Assembly: GCA_031276675.1 (NCBI GenBank)
Contig: JAISMO010000130.1
Span: 1 to 40,254, forward strand
Source of the DNA: Tannerella sp.
Lineage (GTDB): Bacteria > Bacteroidota > Bacteroidia > Bacteroidales > Tannerellaceae
Direction of reading: 5' to 3'
Length of the DNA: 40,254 bases
Positions 34,235 through 40,254 of this stretch are shown here, one piece after another; the first letter of the stretch is position 1, and each line of letters opens with the position of its first letter. The notes under the pieces are model-generated. The model was not told the DNA's origin. It saw only the letters and a list, made by a program, of their open reading frames with translations, and searched no databases. The position numbers were made by a program, and so were the translations under genes.

Positions 34235-35635
34235 ATGGATTTTCCACAAGATTTTACGGAACGCATGTGTCGCCTGCGGGAGGATTACCCGCAGCTGGAA
34301 GCGGCGTTGCGTGTAGCGGCGCCGGTCAGTATCCGGCTCAATCCGGCCAAAACGGCGGCGTTACCGTTCCGCTCTCATGAACGGGTCATGTGGTGCTCCA
34401 CGGGCTACTACCTGTCCGAACGTCCGGCCTTTACATTCGATCCGCTTTTTCATGCCGGGGTCTATTACGTGCAGGAAGCAGCCTCCATGTTTCTGGAACA
34501 GGCCGTCGCACAGTATGTGACGGCGCCCGCTGTCTGTCTGGACCTGTGTGCAGCGCCGGGCGGGAAGTCAACACATTTGTTGAGCCTGCTGCCGCGTCGA
34601 AGCCTGCTGGTCAGCAACGAGGTTATCCGCAGCCGGGTAACCGTCCTGGCGGAGAACGTGCTCAAATGGGGTATGCCGGACGTCATTGTCACCCACAGCG
34701 ATCCGGCGGAACTGGGACGCCTGGTGCACGGGTTTGACGTGCTGGTGGCCGATTTGCCCTGCTCGGGCGAAGGCATGTTCCGGAAAAACCCTGCCGTCCG
34801 CAGGGAATGGAGCGTGGCGAGTGTCATGCAGTGTGCAGCCCGCCAGCGGCGTATCCTGCACGATGTGTGGCCGGCGCTCAGGCCGGGCGGTATCTGCATA
34901 TACAGTACATGCACTTTTAACTGCGAGGAGAATGAGGACAATATCCGTTATTTGGTCCGTTCGCTGCCGGCGGAGGCGGTCCCGGTGAACGTCGAAGCGG
35001 GCTGGCGCATCACCTGTAGCGCCGACGACCGCTGTCCGTCCTACCGCTTCTTCCCGCACCGTACCGCAGGCGAAGGTTTTTTTCTGGCGGTACTGCGCAA
35101 GCCTGACGGACCGTGCAGGCCTTTTCCCTTCAAAACGGGAAACCGGCGGTCGGCGCTCCGGCATACGCCGGGCGAGGAATGGCTGTCTGACGCCGACGCA
35201 TACCGGTTCACGGCGGAGGCGTCTTTCGTGCGCGCGATTCCGGAGATTCATGCGGAGTGGATGCTGTCGGTGAGTGAACGTCTCCGTGTGGTCACAGCCG
35301 GCGTTCCGACCGGGGAATGGAAGGGAAAAGACTTTCTGCCGGCGCCGGCGCTGGCTTTGAGTACGGCTTTCCGGCGCGACGCCTTCCCGACGGTCGAGCT
35401 TGCCCGGGAGGAGGCGATCCGTTACCTGCAAAAGGAGGCCCTGAGGCTGGCGCCGGATACGCCGAAAGGCCATGTGACGGTGACTTTCCGAAAGATGCCG
35501 CTGGGATTTGTCAGGCACATCGGCCACCGTGCCAACAATCTTTATCCGCACGAATGGCGCATCCGCAGCAGACACCTGCCGGAAGAGATTTCAAGCCCCT
35601 TGCGGCAACCGGCGTCTCCTTCTCCGGATCTCTGA
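34235..35635 (+). CDS. rsmF: NOL1/NOP2/Sun-family RNA m5C methyltransferase, RsmF-like
   Basis: 466 residues. Transfers methyl from SAM to cytosine C5 in rRNA. Motifs: 'VYYVQEAASMFLEQ', SAM site 'CLDLCAAPGGKSTHLLSLLP' near residue 88, 'VLVADLPCSGEGMFRKNPAV' with one catalytic Cys, and 'IYSTCTFNCEENEDNIRYLV' with the second. The C-terminal 150 residues carry a PUA/RsmF-C-like tail ('GHVTVTFRKMPLGFVRHIGH', 'NLYPHEWRIR'), as in RsmF. Start 'MDFPQDFTERM' follows the -7 box and matches the family's opening; the gene name is by similarity only. Confidence 0.85.
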   Translation: MDFPQDFTERMCRLREDYPQLEAALRVAAPVSIRLNPAKTAALPFRSHERVMWCSTGYYLSERPAFTFDPLFHAGVYYVQEAASMFLEQAVAQYVTAPAVCLDLCAAPGGKSTHLLSLLPRRSLLVSNEVIRSRVTVLAENVLKWGMPDVIVTHSDPAELGRLVHGFDVLVADLPCSGEGMFRKNPAVRREWSVASVMQCAARQRRILHDVWPALRPGGICIYSTCTFNCEENEDNIRYLVRSLPAEAVPVNVEAGWRITCSADDRCPSYRFFPHRTAGEGFFLAVLRKPDGPCRPFPFKTGNRRSALRHTPGEEWLSDADAYRFTAEASFVRAIPEIHAEWMLSVSERLRVVTAGVPTGEWKGKDFLPAPALALSTAFRRDAFPTVELAREEAIRYLQKEALRLAPDTPKGHVTVTFRKMPLGFVRHIGHRANNLYPHEWRIRSRHLPEEISSPLRQPASPSPDL

Positions 35636-35656
35636 TGCTCCGAAGGGGTTCCGACC

Positions 35657-35674
35657 GGCGGCGCGCCGCCTTTT
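35657..35674. terminator. Shared terminator between convergent genes
   Basis: GGCGGCGCGCCGCC is a perfect 14-bp palindrome (35657-35670) followed by TTTT, in the 45-nt gap between the RsmF-like stop and the ppk1 stop. Confidence 0.55.
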
Positions 35675-35680
35675 CTCCGG

Positions 35681-37720
35681 CTAATTCCGTTTCCGGATAT
35701 AATCGTAGACAGCCTCCTGTGCGCGCAGGGGCGACGACCCGGTTGCCTGATCGCGCTTGAAAACGTTGTGCAGCCGTTCGTCGATAAAACAGGCTTTCAC
35801 GTTGTCGCGCAGCTGGATTTGCAAAATGTCCAGAATCTCCCGCTTGAGGTCCTGCACCAGGATGGGAAAAGCCGTTTCGATGCGACGGTGCAGATTGCGG
35901 TTCATCCAGTCGGCCGACGCAAGATAGATATCCTCCGCACCGTCATTGTAGAAATACCAGACCCGCGCATGTTCAAGATACATGTCCACAATGCGGGTGA
36001 TGCGGATATGACGGCTGTAGGGCTGATTCGGTACCAGACAGCAGATGCCGCGGATGATCAGGTCAATCTCCACGCCGCTTTCCGAAGCACGGTAGAGTTC
36101 GTCAATCATCCGTTCGTCATGCAGCCCGTTCATCTTTAAAATAATGTATCCTTTCCTGCCGGCTTTCACATGATCGATTTCCCGCCGAATCATCCGCACC
36201 AGTTCCGGTACCATGTTGAAACGGGCAACCAGTAAATGCAGGAAATGCGGGCTTGCGGGTTTGCTTTCCAGTATGGAAAACACCTGCCGGACTTCGGCAA
36301 CAATGGCCCGGTTGCACGTCAGGAGCGCCATGTCCGAATAGGTCTTCGCCGTCTTTTCATTGAAATTGCCGGTGCTGAGATATGCAAAACCGGGCTGTTC
36401 CGCCCTGCGGAGAATGACGGCCACCTTGGCATGGACCTTTAATCCCGGAATACTGTATATGATTTTAATCCCCGCCCGTTCCATCTGTTCCGCGGTAGAC
36501 ATGTTGTTTTCCTCGTCGAAACGGGCCTTCAATTCAACAAAGACCGTCACCCGCTTCCCGTTCTCGGCTGCCCGGATCAGCGTGTTTATCACGACGGAAT
36601 TTTCAGCCACGCGATACTGCGTAATCTTGATTTCTTCCACCTCCGGATTCAATGCCGCTTCCGTCAGGAAGCCGATCAGGTAGTCGAACGACTGATAGGG
36701 GAAATGCAGCAGGACGTCGCGCCTTTCCACCGCCCGAAACACCGACTCCGCCTCCTCCAGAAAGGGCACGCGCACCGGTGGCGGGACGCATTGCGTCAAC
36801 ATGCTCCCGGGCGGAAAGGGAAATTTGTTCAAATCCTGCAAATTCATGTAACGCCCGCCCAGCACCAGGTCTTCGTCCGCTATGCCGAACGCCTTGCATA
36901 CCGTCGCCAGAAAATCGGACGGCATCGCATAGTCATACATGAAACGGCTCAGCGCCCCGATTTTTCGTTTCTCCACTTTCCGGCGGATCGTCTGAAGCAT
37001 GTTTTCCGGATTTTCCTCCTCCAGATAAATATCCGCATCGCGCGAAATCTTGATGCTGTAGCATCCGCCGATTTCGTATCCCGGAAAAACGGAGGGCAGA
37101 TTCACCCGTATGATGTCGTCGATAAACATATAATAATACACCTGTTCGTGCATCGGCAGCGGCACGAACCGGGGCACTTTGGCATACGGAATCCTGATCA
37201 GCACGTAATGCGGTTCCCGGGTTGTTTTTTTCCGCATGTGAACCACCAGATAGAGCCTGCGGTCACGGATAAATGTACGGATACCCGTCTCGATGGCTAC
37301 CGGCGAGAGGAACGGAAATACCTCTTCGGCAAAATAGTTCTGCACAAAGGTCTCGTGAAACGGTTTCGGTTTGGCTTCCTGATACAGGTAAATACCCCGG
37401 CGGCGCAGTTCCGGCAGGATGTCTTCATGAAAAAGCCGGTAAAAGACTTGCTGCTGGCGATTTACTTCCGCCGTAATCTCCTCCAGGGTGGCTTCGGCAA
37501 CCTCGACGCTCTCGGCCGCATAGTTGCCCCGCATGATCGCCCCGCGATGCTCCGCCACCCGTATCTCGTAAAATTCTTCCAGATTGGAGGCGTAGATCGA
37601 AAGAAAACGCAGCCGTTCGCCGATCGGAGACGTCCTGTCTGCCGCCTCCAGCAACACGCGATAATTGAATGACAGCCAGCTCACATCGCGCTTGAAATAG
37701 GTATAGGGTGTTTTTTCCAT
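35681..37720 (-). CDS. ppk1: Polyphosphate kinase 1
   Basis: 679 residues. Makes polyphosphate from ATP, reversibly. N-domain 'YFKRDVSWLSFNYRVLLEAA' and 'RLRFLSIYASNLEEFYEIRV'; head domain 'FPFLSPVAIETGIRTFIRDR'; catalytic region 'IKITQYRVAENSVVINTLIR', then 'IIYSIPGLKVHAKVAVILRR' with the autophosphorylated His, 'YLSTGNFNEKTAKTYSDMAL', and 'LASADWMNRNLHRRIETAFP' with the second His motif. Start set at ATG 37720 ('MEKTPYTYFKRD'); the longer open frame to 37807 crosses the divergent promoter. Length is normal for PPK1. A -7-like TACATTTA lies on the minus strand at 37741-37748. Confidence 0.95.
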   Translation of the reverse strand: MEKTPYTYFKRDVSWLSFNYRVLLEAADRTSPIGERLRFLSIYASNLEEFYEIRVAEHRGAIMRGNYAAESVEVAEATLEEITAEVNRQQQVFYRLFHEDILPELRRRGIYLYQEAKPKPFHETFVQNYFAEEVFPFLSPVAIETGIRTFIRDRRLYLVVHMRKKTTREPHYVLIRIPYAKVPRFVPLPMHEQVYYYMFIDDIIRVNLPSVFPGYEIGGCYSIKISRDADIYLEEENPENMLQTIRRKVEKRKIGALSRFMYDYAMPSDFLATVCKAFGIADEDLVLGGRYMNLQDLNKFPFPPGSMLTQCVPPPVRVPFLEEAESVFRAVERRDVLLHFPYQSFDYLIGFLTEAALNPEVEEIKITQYRVAENSVVINTLIRAAENGKRVTVFVELKARFDEENNMSTAEQMERAGIKIIYSIPGLKVHAKVAVILRRAEQPGFAYLSTGNFNEKTAKTYSDMALLTCNRAIVAEVRQVFSILESKPASPHFLHLLVARFNMVPELVRMIRREIDHVKAGRKGYIILKMNGLHDERMIDELYRASESGVEIDLIIRGICCLVPNQPYSRHIRITRIVDMYLEHARVWYFYNDGAEDIYLASADWMNRNLHRRIETAFPILVQDLKREILDILQIQLRDNVKACFIDERLHNVFKRDQATGSSPLRAQEAVYDYIRKRN

Positions 37721-37750
37721 CACTACCGGTCTAAAGTGCGTAAATGTAGT

Positions 37751-37758
37751 TACTTTTG
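37751..37758 (+). promoter_or_regulatory. -7 box TACTTTTG for the phosphoesterase
   Basis: Exact TAnnTTTG match 19 nt before ATG 37777. It abuts a weaker minus-strand box for ppk1, giving back-to-back divergent promoters within 60 bp. Confidence 0.55.
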
Positions 37759-37776
37759 CGGAATTAAAAAAAAGGC

Positions 37777-38268
37777 ATGACAAAAATCGGCATTCTTTCG
37801 GACACACATGCCTGGTGGGATGACAGATACGGCGAATATTTCAGCAACTGCGACGAGATTTGGCACGCCGGCGACATCGGCTCGGAACGGGTCGCCGACG
37901 GGCTGAACGCCCTCAAACCCCTGCGGGCTGTTTACGGAAACATCGACGGACAGGAATTGCGGCTGCGCTATCCGAAAACGGCCCGCTTCACGGTAGAAGA
38001 CCGGCGGGTGATGATGACACATATCGGCGGTTATCCGGGACGTTACGAGCCGTCCGTCCGCGCCGAACTGTTCGATACGCGACCGGATATTTTTGTCGCC
38101 GGCCATTCGCACATCCTGAAAGTAATGTTCGACGCACGTCTCAACTGTCTGTACATCAATCCCGGCGCAGCCGGCAAAAGCGGCTTTCACCAAGTGCGTA
38201 CGCTCGTGCGCTTCGTCATCGACGGCGCCGCGGTCAAAGACCTCGAAGTGATTGAACTGGCCGGTTGA
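37777..38268 (+). CDS. YfcE/MJ0936-type metallophosphoesterase
   Basis: 163 residues, normal for the family. Two-metal phosphodiesterase motifs: 'GILSDTHAWW', 'IWHAGDIGSE', 'VYGNIDGQ', 'VMMTHIGGYPGRY', and 'IFVAGHSHILKV' (GHSH). These small cytosolic enzymes hydrolyse phosphodiesters in vitro; the physiological substrate is unknown. Promoter is shared head-to-head with ppk1, so co-regulation is possible. Confidence 0.9.
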   Translation: MTKIGILSDTHAWWDDRYGEYFSNCDEIWHAGDIGSERVADGLNALKPLRAVYGNIDGQELRLRYPKTARFTVEDRRVMMTHIGGYPGRYEPSVRAELFDTRPDIFVAGHSHILKVMFDARLNCLYINPGAAGKSGFHQVRTLVRFVIDGAAVKDLEVIELAG

Positions 38269-38311
38269 AAACAGGCAGACTGCGGGATAAACATACAGGC
38301 GATTCAGGCCG

Positions 38312-38348
38312 TCAGGGCCTTGCGGCGGTTGCTGCCGCGAGGCCCTGA
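38312..38348. terminator. Strong hairpin between convergent genes
   Basis: TCAGGGCCT (38312-38320) pairs with AGGCCCTGA (38340-38348), and inner GCGGC (38322-38326) with GCCGC (38334-38338), joined by one G-T pair; loop 7 nt. It lies 43 nt after the phosphoesterase stop. No T-run follows. Confidence 0.55.
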
Positions 38349-38395
38349 AACCCGGAACCGCTCGCTTGCCCGATCGCCGAATTTTTGAATCCGCA

Positions 38396-39058
38396 TTACG
38401 AAAGGAACACGCTGACGACAGGCCCCCACGGTCCTCTTTTGCCGGTCGGGTTGACCCATGCGGCAACGAGGTGGAGTATTTTACCCGCGCGGTCGGACGG
38501 GAACACAACGCGGTGCGGCGTGCGCGTGAGGGTGAGCGGCGTTTCCGTCAGATCGTCGACCGATGTCGGCGTTTCCTCCGCGAAGCCCATCCTTACGATG
38601 GCTTCATGCACGCCGCGGGGTTTGGCCCTCGACAGGGGCGTGTTCACGTCGCGATAGTGAATATCCGCCGTGCACTGTCCGTGTACCTCCACCGTCAGCA
38701 GCGGCCAGGTCTCCGGTGGCGGAAAAGCCGGACCAGGCCCCTTCGACGGCGGTGCAATCTGTAGCAAGTTGTAGTCCTGCGGCGTCAGCGTCGGCAACGT
38801 CCTTAAATTCTGTATCATCGGCTCCACGGCGTGCACAAACAGCTGCCGTTTCTCCTCCATGAGCGTATGTGCCGCCTTTGTTCTTGTGGCAGGATTCACC
38901 CACGTGGCATGTGCATTCTGCAGGTCCGTAAATTTGTTTTCCACCTCGGTGACCCATGTGGCGCTTATACCCCACGTCGCCATATGGGCTTTCAGGCAGG
39001 TGAAAAATGAGATCGCCCATGCGATCAACTGTTCAATGTTCCCTTTCAAAACGTTCAT
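38396..39058 (-). CDS. Uncharacterised helical plus Ig/FN3-like protein, module 2
   Basis: 220 residues; paralogue of 27810-28487 with the same two-part build. Shared landmarks: 'NIEQLIAWAISFFTCLKAH' (NI-LI-WA-FF-L-AH), 'VENKFTDLQNAHATW' (KFTD), 'FVHAV', 'LQIAPPSKGPGPAFPPPETW' (I-PPS-GP-P-P), 'SRAKPRGVHEAIVRM' (AKP-G), 'SVDDLTETPLTLTRTPH' (SV-DLT, TRTP), and 'AAWVNPTGKRGPWGPV' (W-N-G-GPW). Outside these it has diverged strongly. No signal peptide or membrane helix is evident. ATG 39058 is the first Met of this half; the stop of the upstream repeat frame is at 39119-39121, 60 nt before. Function unknown. Confidence 0.8.
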   Translation of the reverse strand: MNVLKGNIEQLIAWAISFFTCLKAHMATWGISATWVTEVENKFTDLQNAHATWVNPATRTKAAHTLMEEKRQLFVHAVEPMIQNLRTLPTLTPQDYNLLQIAPPSKGPGPAFPPPETWPLLTVEVHGQCTADIHYRDVNTPLSRAKPRGVHEAIVRMGFAEETPTSVDDLTETPLTLTRTPHRVVFPSDRAGKILHLVAAWVNPTGKRGPWGPVVSVFLS

Positions 39059-39118
39059 AATTCATAATTTTTAATTTCATATAAGCTACTGTTCATTTAT
39101 TTTCCCGATATGCACCGT

Positions 39119-39412
39119 TCAGCTTTTCATTTGCGAAAGAGAAAGATTCAACCGACCGGTTGAGAAACTTTCCCTCGAAGGAGAAAGCATTTCCTTCGAA
39201 GGAGAAAAACTTTCCTTCGAAGGAGAAAAAGTTTCCTTCGAAGGAGAAAGCGTTTCCCTCGAAGGAGAAAAAGTCTCCTTCGAAGGAGAAAAAGTTTTCC
39301 TCGAAGGAGAAAGCGTTTCCTTCAAGGTTGAGAAACTCTCCTTTAAAGAAGAAGGACTCAACCTTAAAGTTGAAAGATTTTTTTTCGAAAATGAAAGATT
39401 GACTTTTACCAT
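39119..39412 (-). CDS. Possible array-encoded heptad-repeat protein, module 2
   Basis: 97 residues from ATG 39412, about 22 nt after the predicted transcription start. The whole chain is built of 7-residue units: VNLSFSK, KNLSTLR, LSPSSLK, ESFSTLK, ETLSPSR, KTFSPSK, ETFSPSR and so on, to ESFSTGR, LNLSLSQ. The hydrophobic-Ser pair and the closing Lys/Arg persist into the diverged end units, hinting that the peptide pattern may matter. The other strand also reads open (FPSKEKA/FPSKEKK), as expected for palindromic units, so coding is not proven. Rich in Ser, Lys and Thr; no known family. In frame with the downstream gene but separated by TGA. Confidence 0.35.
   Translation of the reverse strand: MVKVNLSFSKKNLSTLRLSPSSLKESFSTLKETLSPSRKTFSPSKETFSPSRETLSPSKETFSPSKESFSPSKEMLSPSRESFSTGRLNLSLSQMKS
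39160..39390. repeat. 21-bp tandem array 2, eleven units
   Basis: Units of exactly 21 bp start at 39160, 39181, 39202, 39223, 39244, 39265, 39286, 39307, 39328, 39349 and 39370. Central units contain GAGAAA, then TTTCCTTCGAAGG across the junction, where TCCTTCGAAGGA is a perfect palindrome. End units differ in sequence yet keep dyads: TCAACC-GACC-GGTTGA at 39148-39163, CTTTAAAG near 39341-39348, TCAAC-N6-GTTGA near 39359-39374, and TTTTCGAAAA near 39382-39391. Confidence 0.92.
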
Positions 39413-39440
39413 ATCCTGTTTATCGTCTTTTATTCCATTA

Positions 39441-39448
39441 CAAAGGTA
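39441..39448 (-). promoter_or_regulatory. -7 box TACCTTTG upstream of array 2
   Basis: Exact TAnnTTTG match on the minus strand, with TTTG at 39472-39475 at 23-nt spacing (a little long). Transcription would start near 39435 and run through array 2 into the gene at 39058. Confidence 0.55.
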
Positions 39449-39571
39449 GATGTTATTTTTCTTTCTCCGCCCAAAAAAACAGCATAAAAACATGAAAACA
39501 GTTTCAACACACTTTCCGGGATTGTTTTTTTATTATCTTTACCGAACAAATAATATTTTTAGGAACGCGAA

Positions 39572-39637
39572 GGACTTTAGATACATTTGGGTCAGGTGCC
39601 CAAATGTTCCTAAGGTACCAAAAAGTCCCTAAAGTCC
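39572..39637. repeat. Nested inverted repeats before the decayed gene
   Basis: Outer arms GGACTTTAG (39572-39580) and CTAAAGTCC (39629-39637). Inner arms ACATTTGGG (39583-39591) and CCCAAATGT (39599-39607), loop 7 nt. The block ends 18 nt before the pseudogene ATG. The gap 39449-39571 shows only a weak -7-like TATCTTTA near 39534. Confidence 0.65.
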
Positions 39638-39655
39638 CCAAAAAAGAAAAGCAAT

Positions 39656-39958
39656 ATGCCAGAAACAAACAGCCATCAACCGGGTTTCATTCCCATGCAC
39701 GGCGGCTACCGCCATCTGATCAGCTGCCAAAAGGCCGAAATCATCTACGACGGCACCGTATAGTTTGTCAATCGCTTTTACAGGAAACCCGACCGGACCA
39801 TTGACCCAATGATACAGGCTGCCCGTGGCGGAAAACAAAACATTGCGGAGGGAAGCATGGCTTCCGCCACTTCCAAAGCAACTGAAATTTTGGAACACGG
39901 CGGCTTGCGCGAAAGAATGACAAGAGCAAGAATTGAAAGCAGAAATAAGAATCAGTAG
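39656..39958 (+). pseudogene. Decayed four-helix-bundle-suffix-domain protein
   Basis: Translated from ATG 39656 the frame reads 'PGFIPMHGGYRHLISCQKAE', 'IIYDGTV', then an in-frame TAG at 39761-39763, then 'FVNRFYRKPDRTIDPMIQAA', 'RGGKQNIAEGSMASATSKAT', and directly 'LEHGGLRERMTRARIESRNK' ending at TAG 39956. This is the start and the end of the four-helix-bundle suffix family. In intact relatives about 100 residues separate the 'AEGS...TSK' region from 'GGLRERMTRAR'. So the gene has lost its middle in frame and gained a nonsense codon. The family is often encoded in intergenic-like islands and its function is unknown. Confidence 0.8.
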
Positions 39959-40036
39959 AGGCATTATTTTTCTTATCCCCCTCCCGCTATTCGGTCATTA
40001 TCTTTTGTCTTCCGCATACAATTCAACAATTTCCCG

Positions 40037-40044
40037 TACATTTG
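40037..40044 (+). promoter_or_regulatory. -7 box TACATTTG for the last gene
   Basis: Exact TAnnTTTG match 25 nt before ATG 40070. Confidence 0.55.
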
Positions 40045-40069
40045 TAGCGATAACATTAAAAATTACAGG

Positions 40070-40254
40070 ATGAAAACAACCGTAAAAACAGGAGACCGGA
40101 TACTGATTTCTCCCGATTTGACCGGATTGTCCCAATGGGAAGAGGGAACGGTTATTGAAGTAGAAAACAATACTTTCAACGGCATCGTTATCGCAGCCGA
40201 AACGAAAGACCGGGATGTATTCTTCGGCACAAAAGATTTGTTTCAAATACCCGA
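40070..40254 (+). CDS. Small conserved protein, 3' cut by window edge
   Basis: 61 complete codons are visible: 'MKTTVKTGDRILISPDLTG', 'WEEGTVIEVENNTFNGIVIA', 'TKDRDVFFGTKDLFQIP', with no stop before the window ends. It resembles short Bacteroidota proteins that open with a 'VGDxIRISP' strand and look like one small beta-barrel (SH3/KOW-like). The opening is loosely like that of the DUF2027-Smr protein ('VKTGDKVRFLNS') at 20686. Start supported by a -7 box and the A-rich leader. Function unknown. Confidence 0.6.
   Translation, partial: MKTTVKTGDRILISPDLTGLSQWEEGTVIEVENNTFNGIVIAAETKDRDVFFGTKDLFQIP

Noticed and set aside
35768-37672. Long plus-strand frames opposite ppk1.
   Set aside because: Shadows of a strong conserved gene; no motifs of their own.

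Overview
The window comes from a Bacteroidota genome, most likely order Bacteroidales. Three things point there. Two proteins end in type IX secretion (T9SS) sorting domains. Many genes have the Bacteroidota -7 promoter box TAnnTTTG 25-40 nt before the start codon. The gene content fits too: DUF2027-Smr protein, bacterial GH3 protein, FMN-type glutamate synthase, Nfn-type transhydrogenase and a GH78 lipoprotein. Within the order, a Tannerellaceae- or Porphyromonadaceae-like host is a guess. I saw no rRNA, tRNA, insertion sequence or CRISPR-Cas genes.

Layout. 1-5.1 kb: two tandem T9SS cargo genes, the first cut by the window edge. 5.4-9.9 kb: a methyltransferase/glycosyltransferase fusion, a GT-C-like membrane protein and endonuclease IV. 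10-12.1 kb: a GH3-family protein (minus strand), then a 23-bp repeat array. 12.3-14.5 kb: a four-gene ECF sigma operon ending in an outer-membrane barrel. 14.5-16.8 kb: nadB and an Lrp-type regulator (minus strand). 17.0-17.5 kb: an intergenic 42-bp repeat array. 17.8-22.2 kb: GH78 rhamnosidase, DUF2027-Smr and CYTH proteins. 22.5-26.6 kb: an FMN glutamate-synthase-like protein convergent with an NfnA/NfnB pair. 27.3-28.7 kb: the first array-plus-gene module and a large heptamer-repeat hairpin. 28.8-34.1 kb: surface polysaccharide genes (polymerase-like protein, two GT4 transferases, a radical SAM protein, a WbpD-like acetyltransferase). 34.2-38.3 kb: an RsmF-like methyltransferase, ppk1 and a phosphoesterase. 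38.4-39.45 kb: the second array-plus-gene module (minus strand). 39.6-40.25 kb: a decayed four-helix-bundle-suffix gene and the start of a small conserved gene.

How the genes work together. The polysaccharide genes and the T9SS cargo both concern the cell surface: in T9SS bacteria the sorting domain is removed and cargo is attached to a polysaccharide. The glutamate synthase and Nfn genes both concern NADPH and nitrogen. The sigma operon looks like an envelope-sensing unit.

The most unusual signal is a repeated module. Two divergent paralogues of an uncharacterised helical plus Ig/FN3-like protein (27810-28487 and 38396-39058) are each preceded by a promoter, an ATG 20-25 nt after the predicted transcription start, and a 21-bp array that reads as 7-residue repeats. 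The two arrays differ in sequence, but both are built on dyad-symmetric units. Two further arrays (23 and 42 bp units), also rich in dyads, lie in other intergenic gaps. Conservation of array, symmetry and downstream gene, but not of array sequence, is what I would follow up first.
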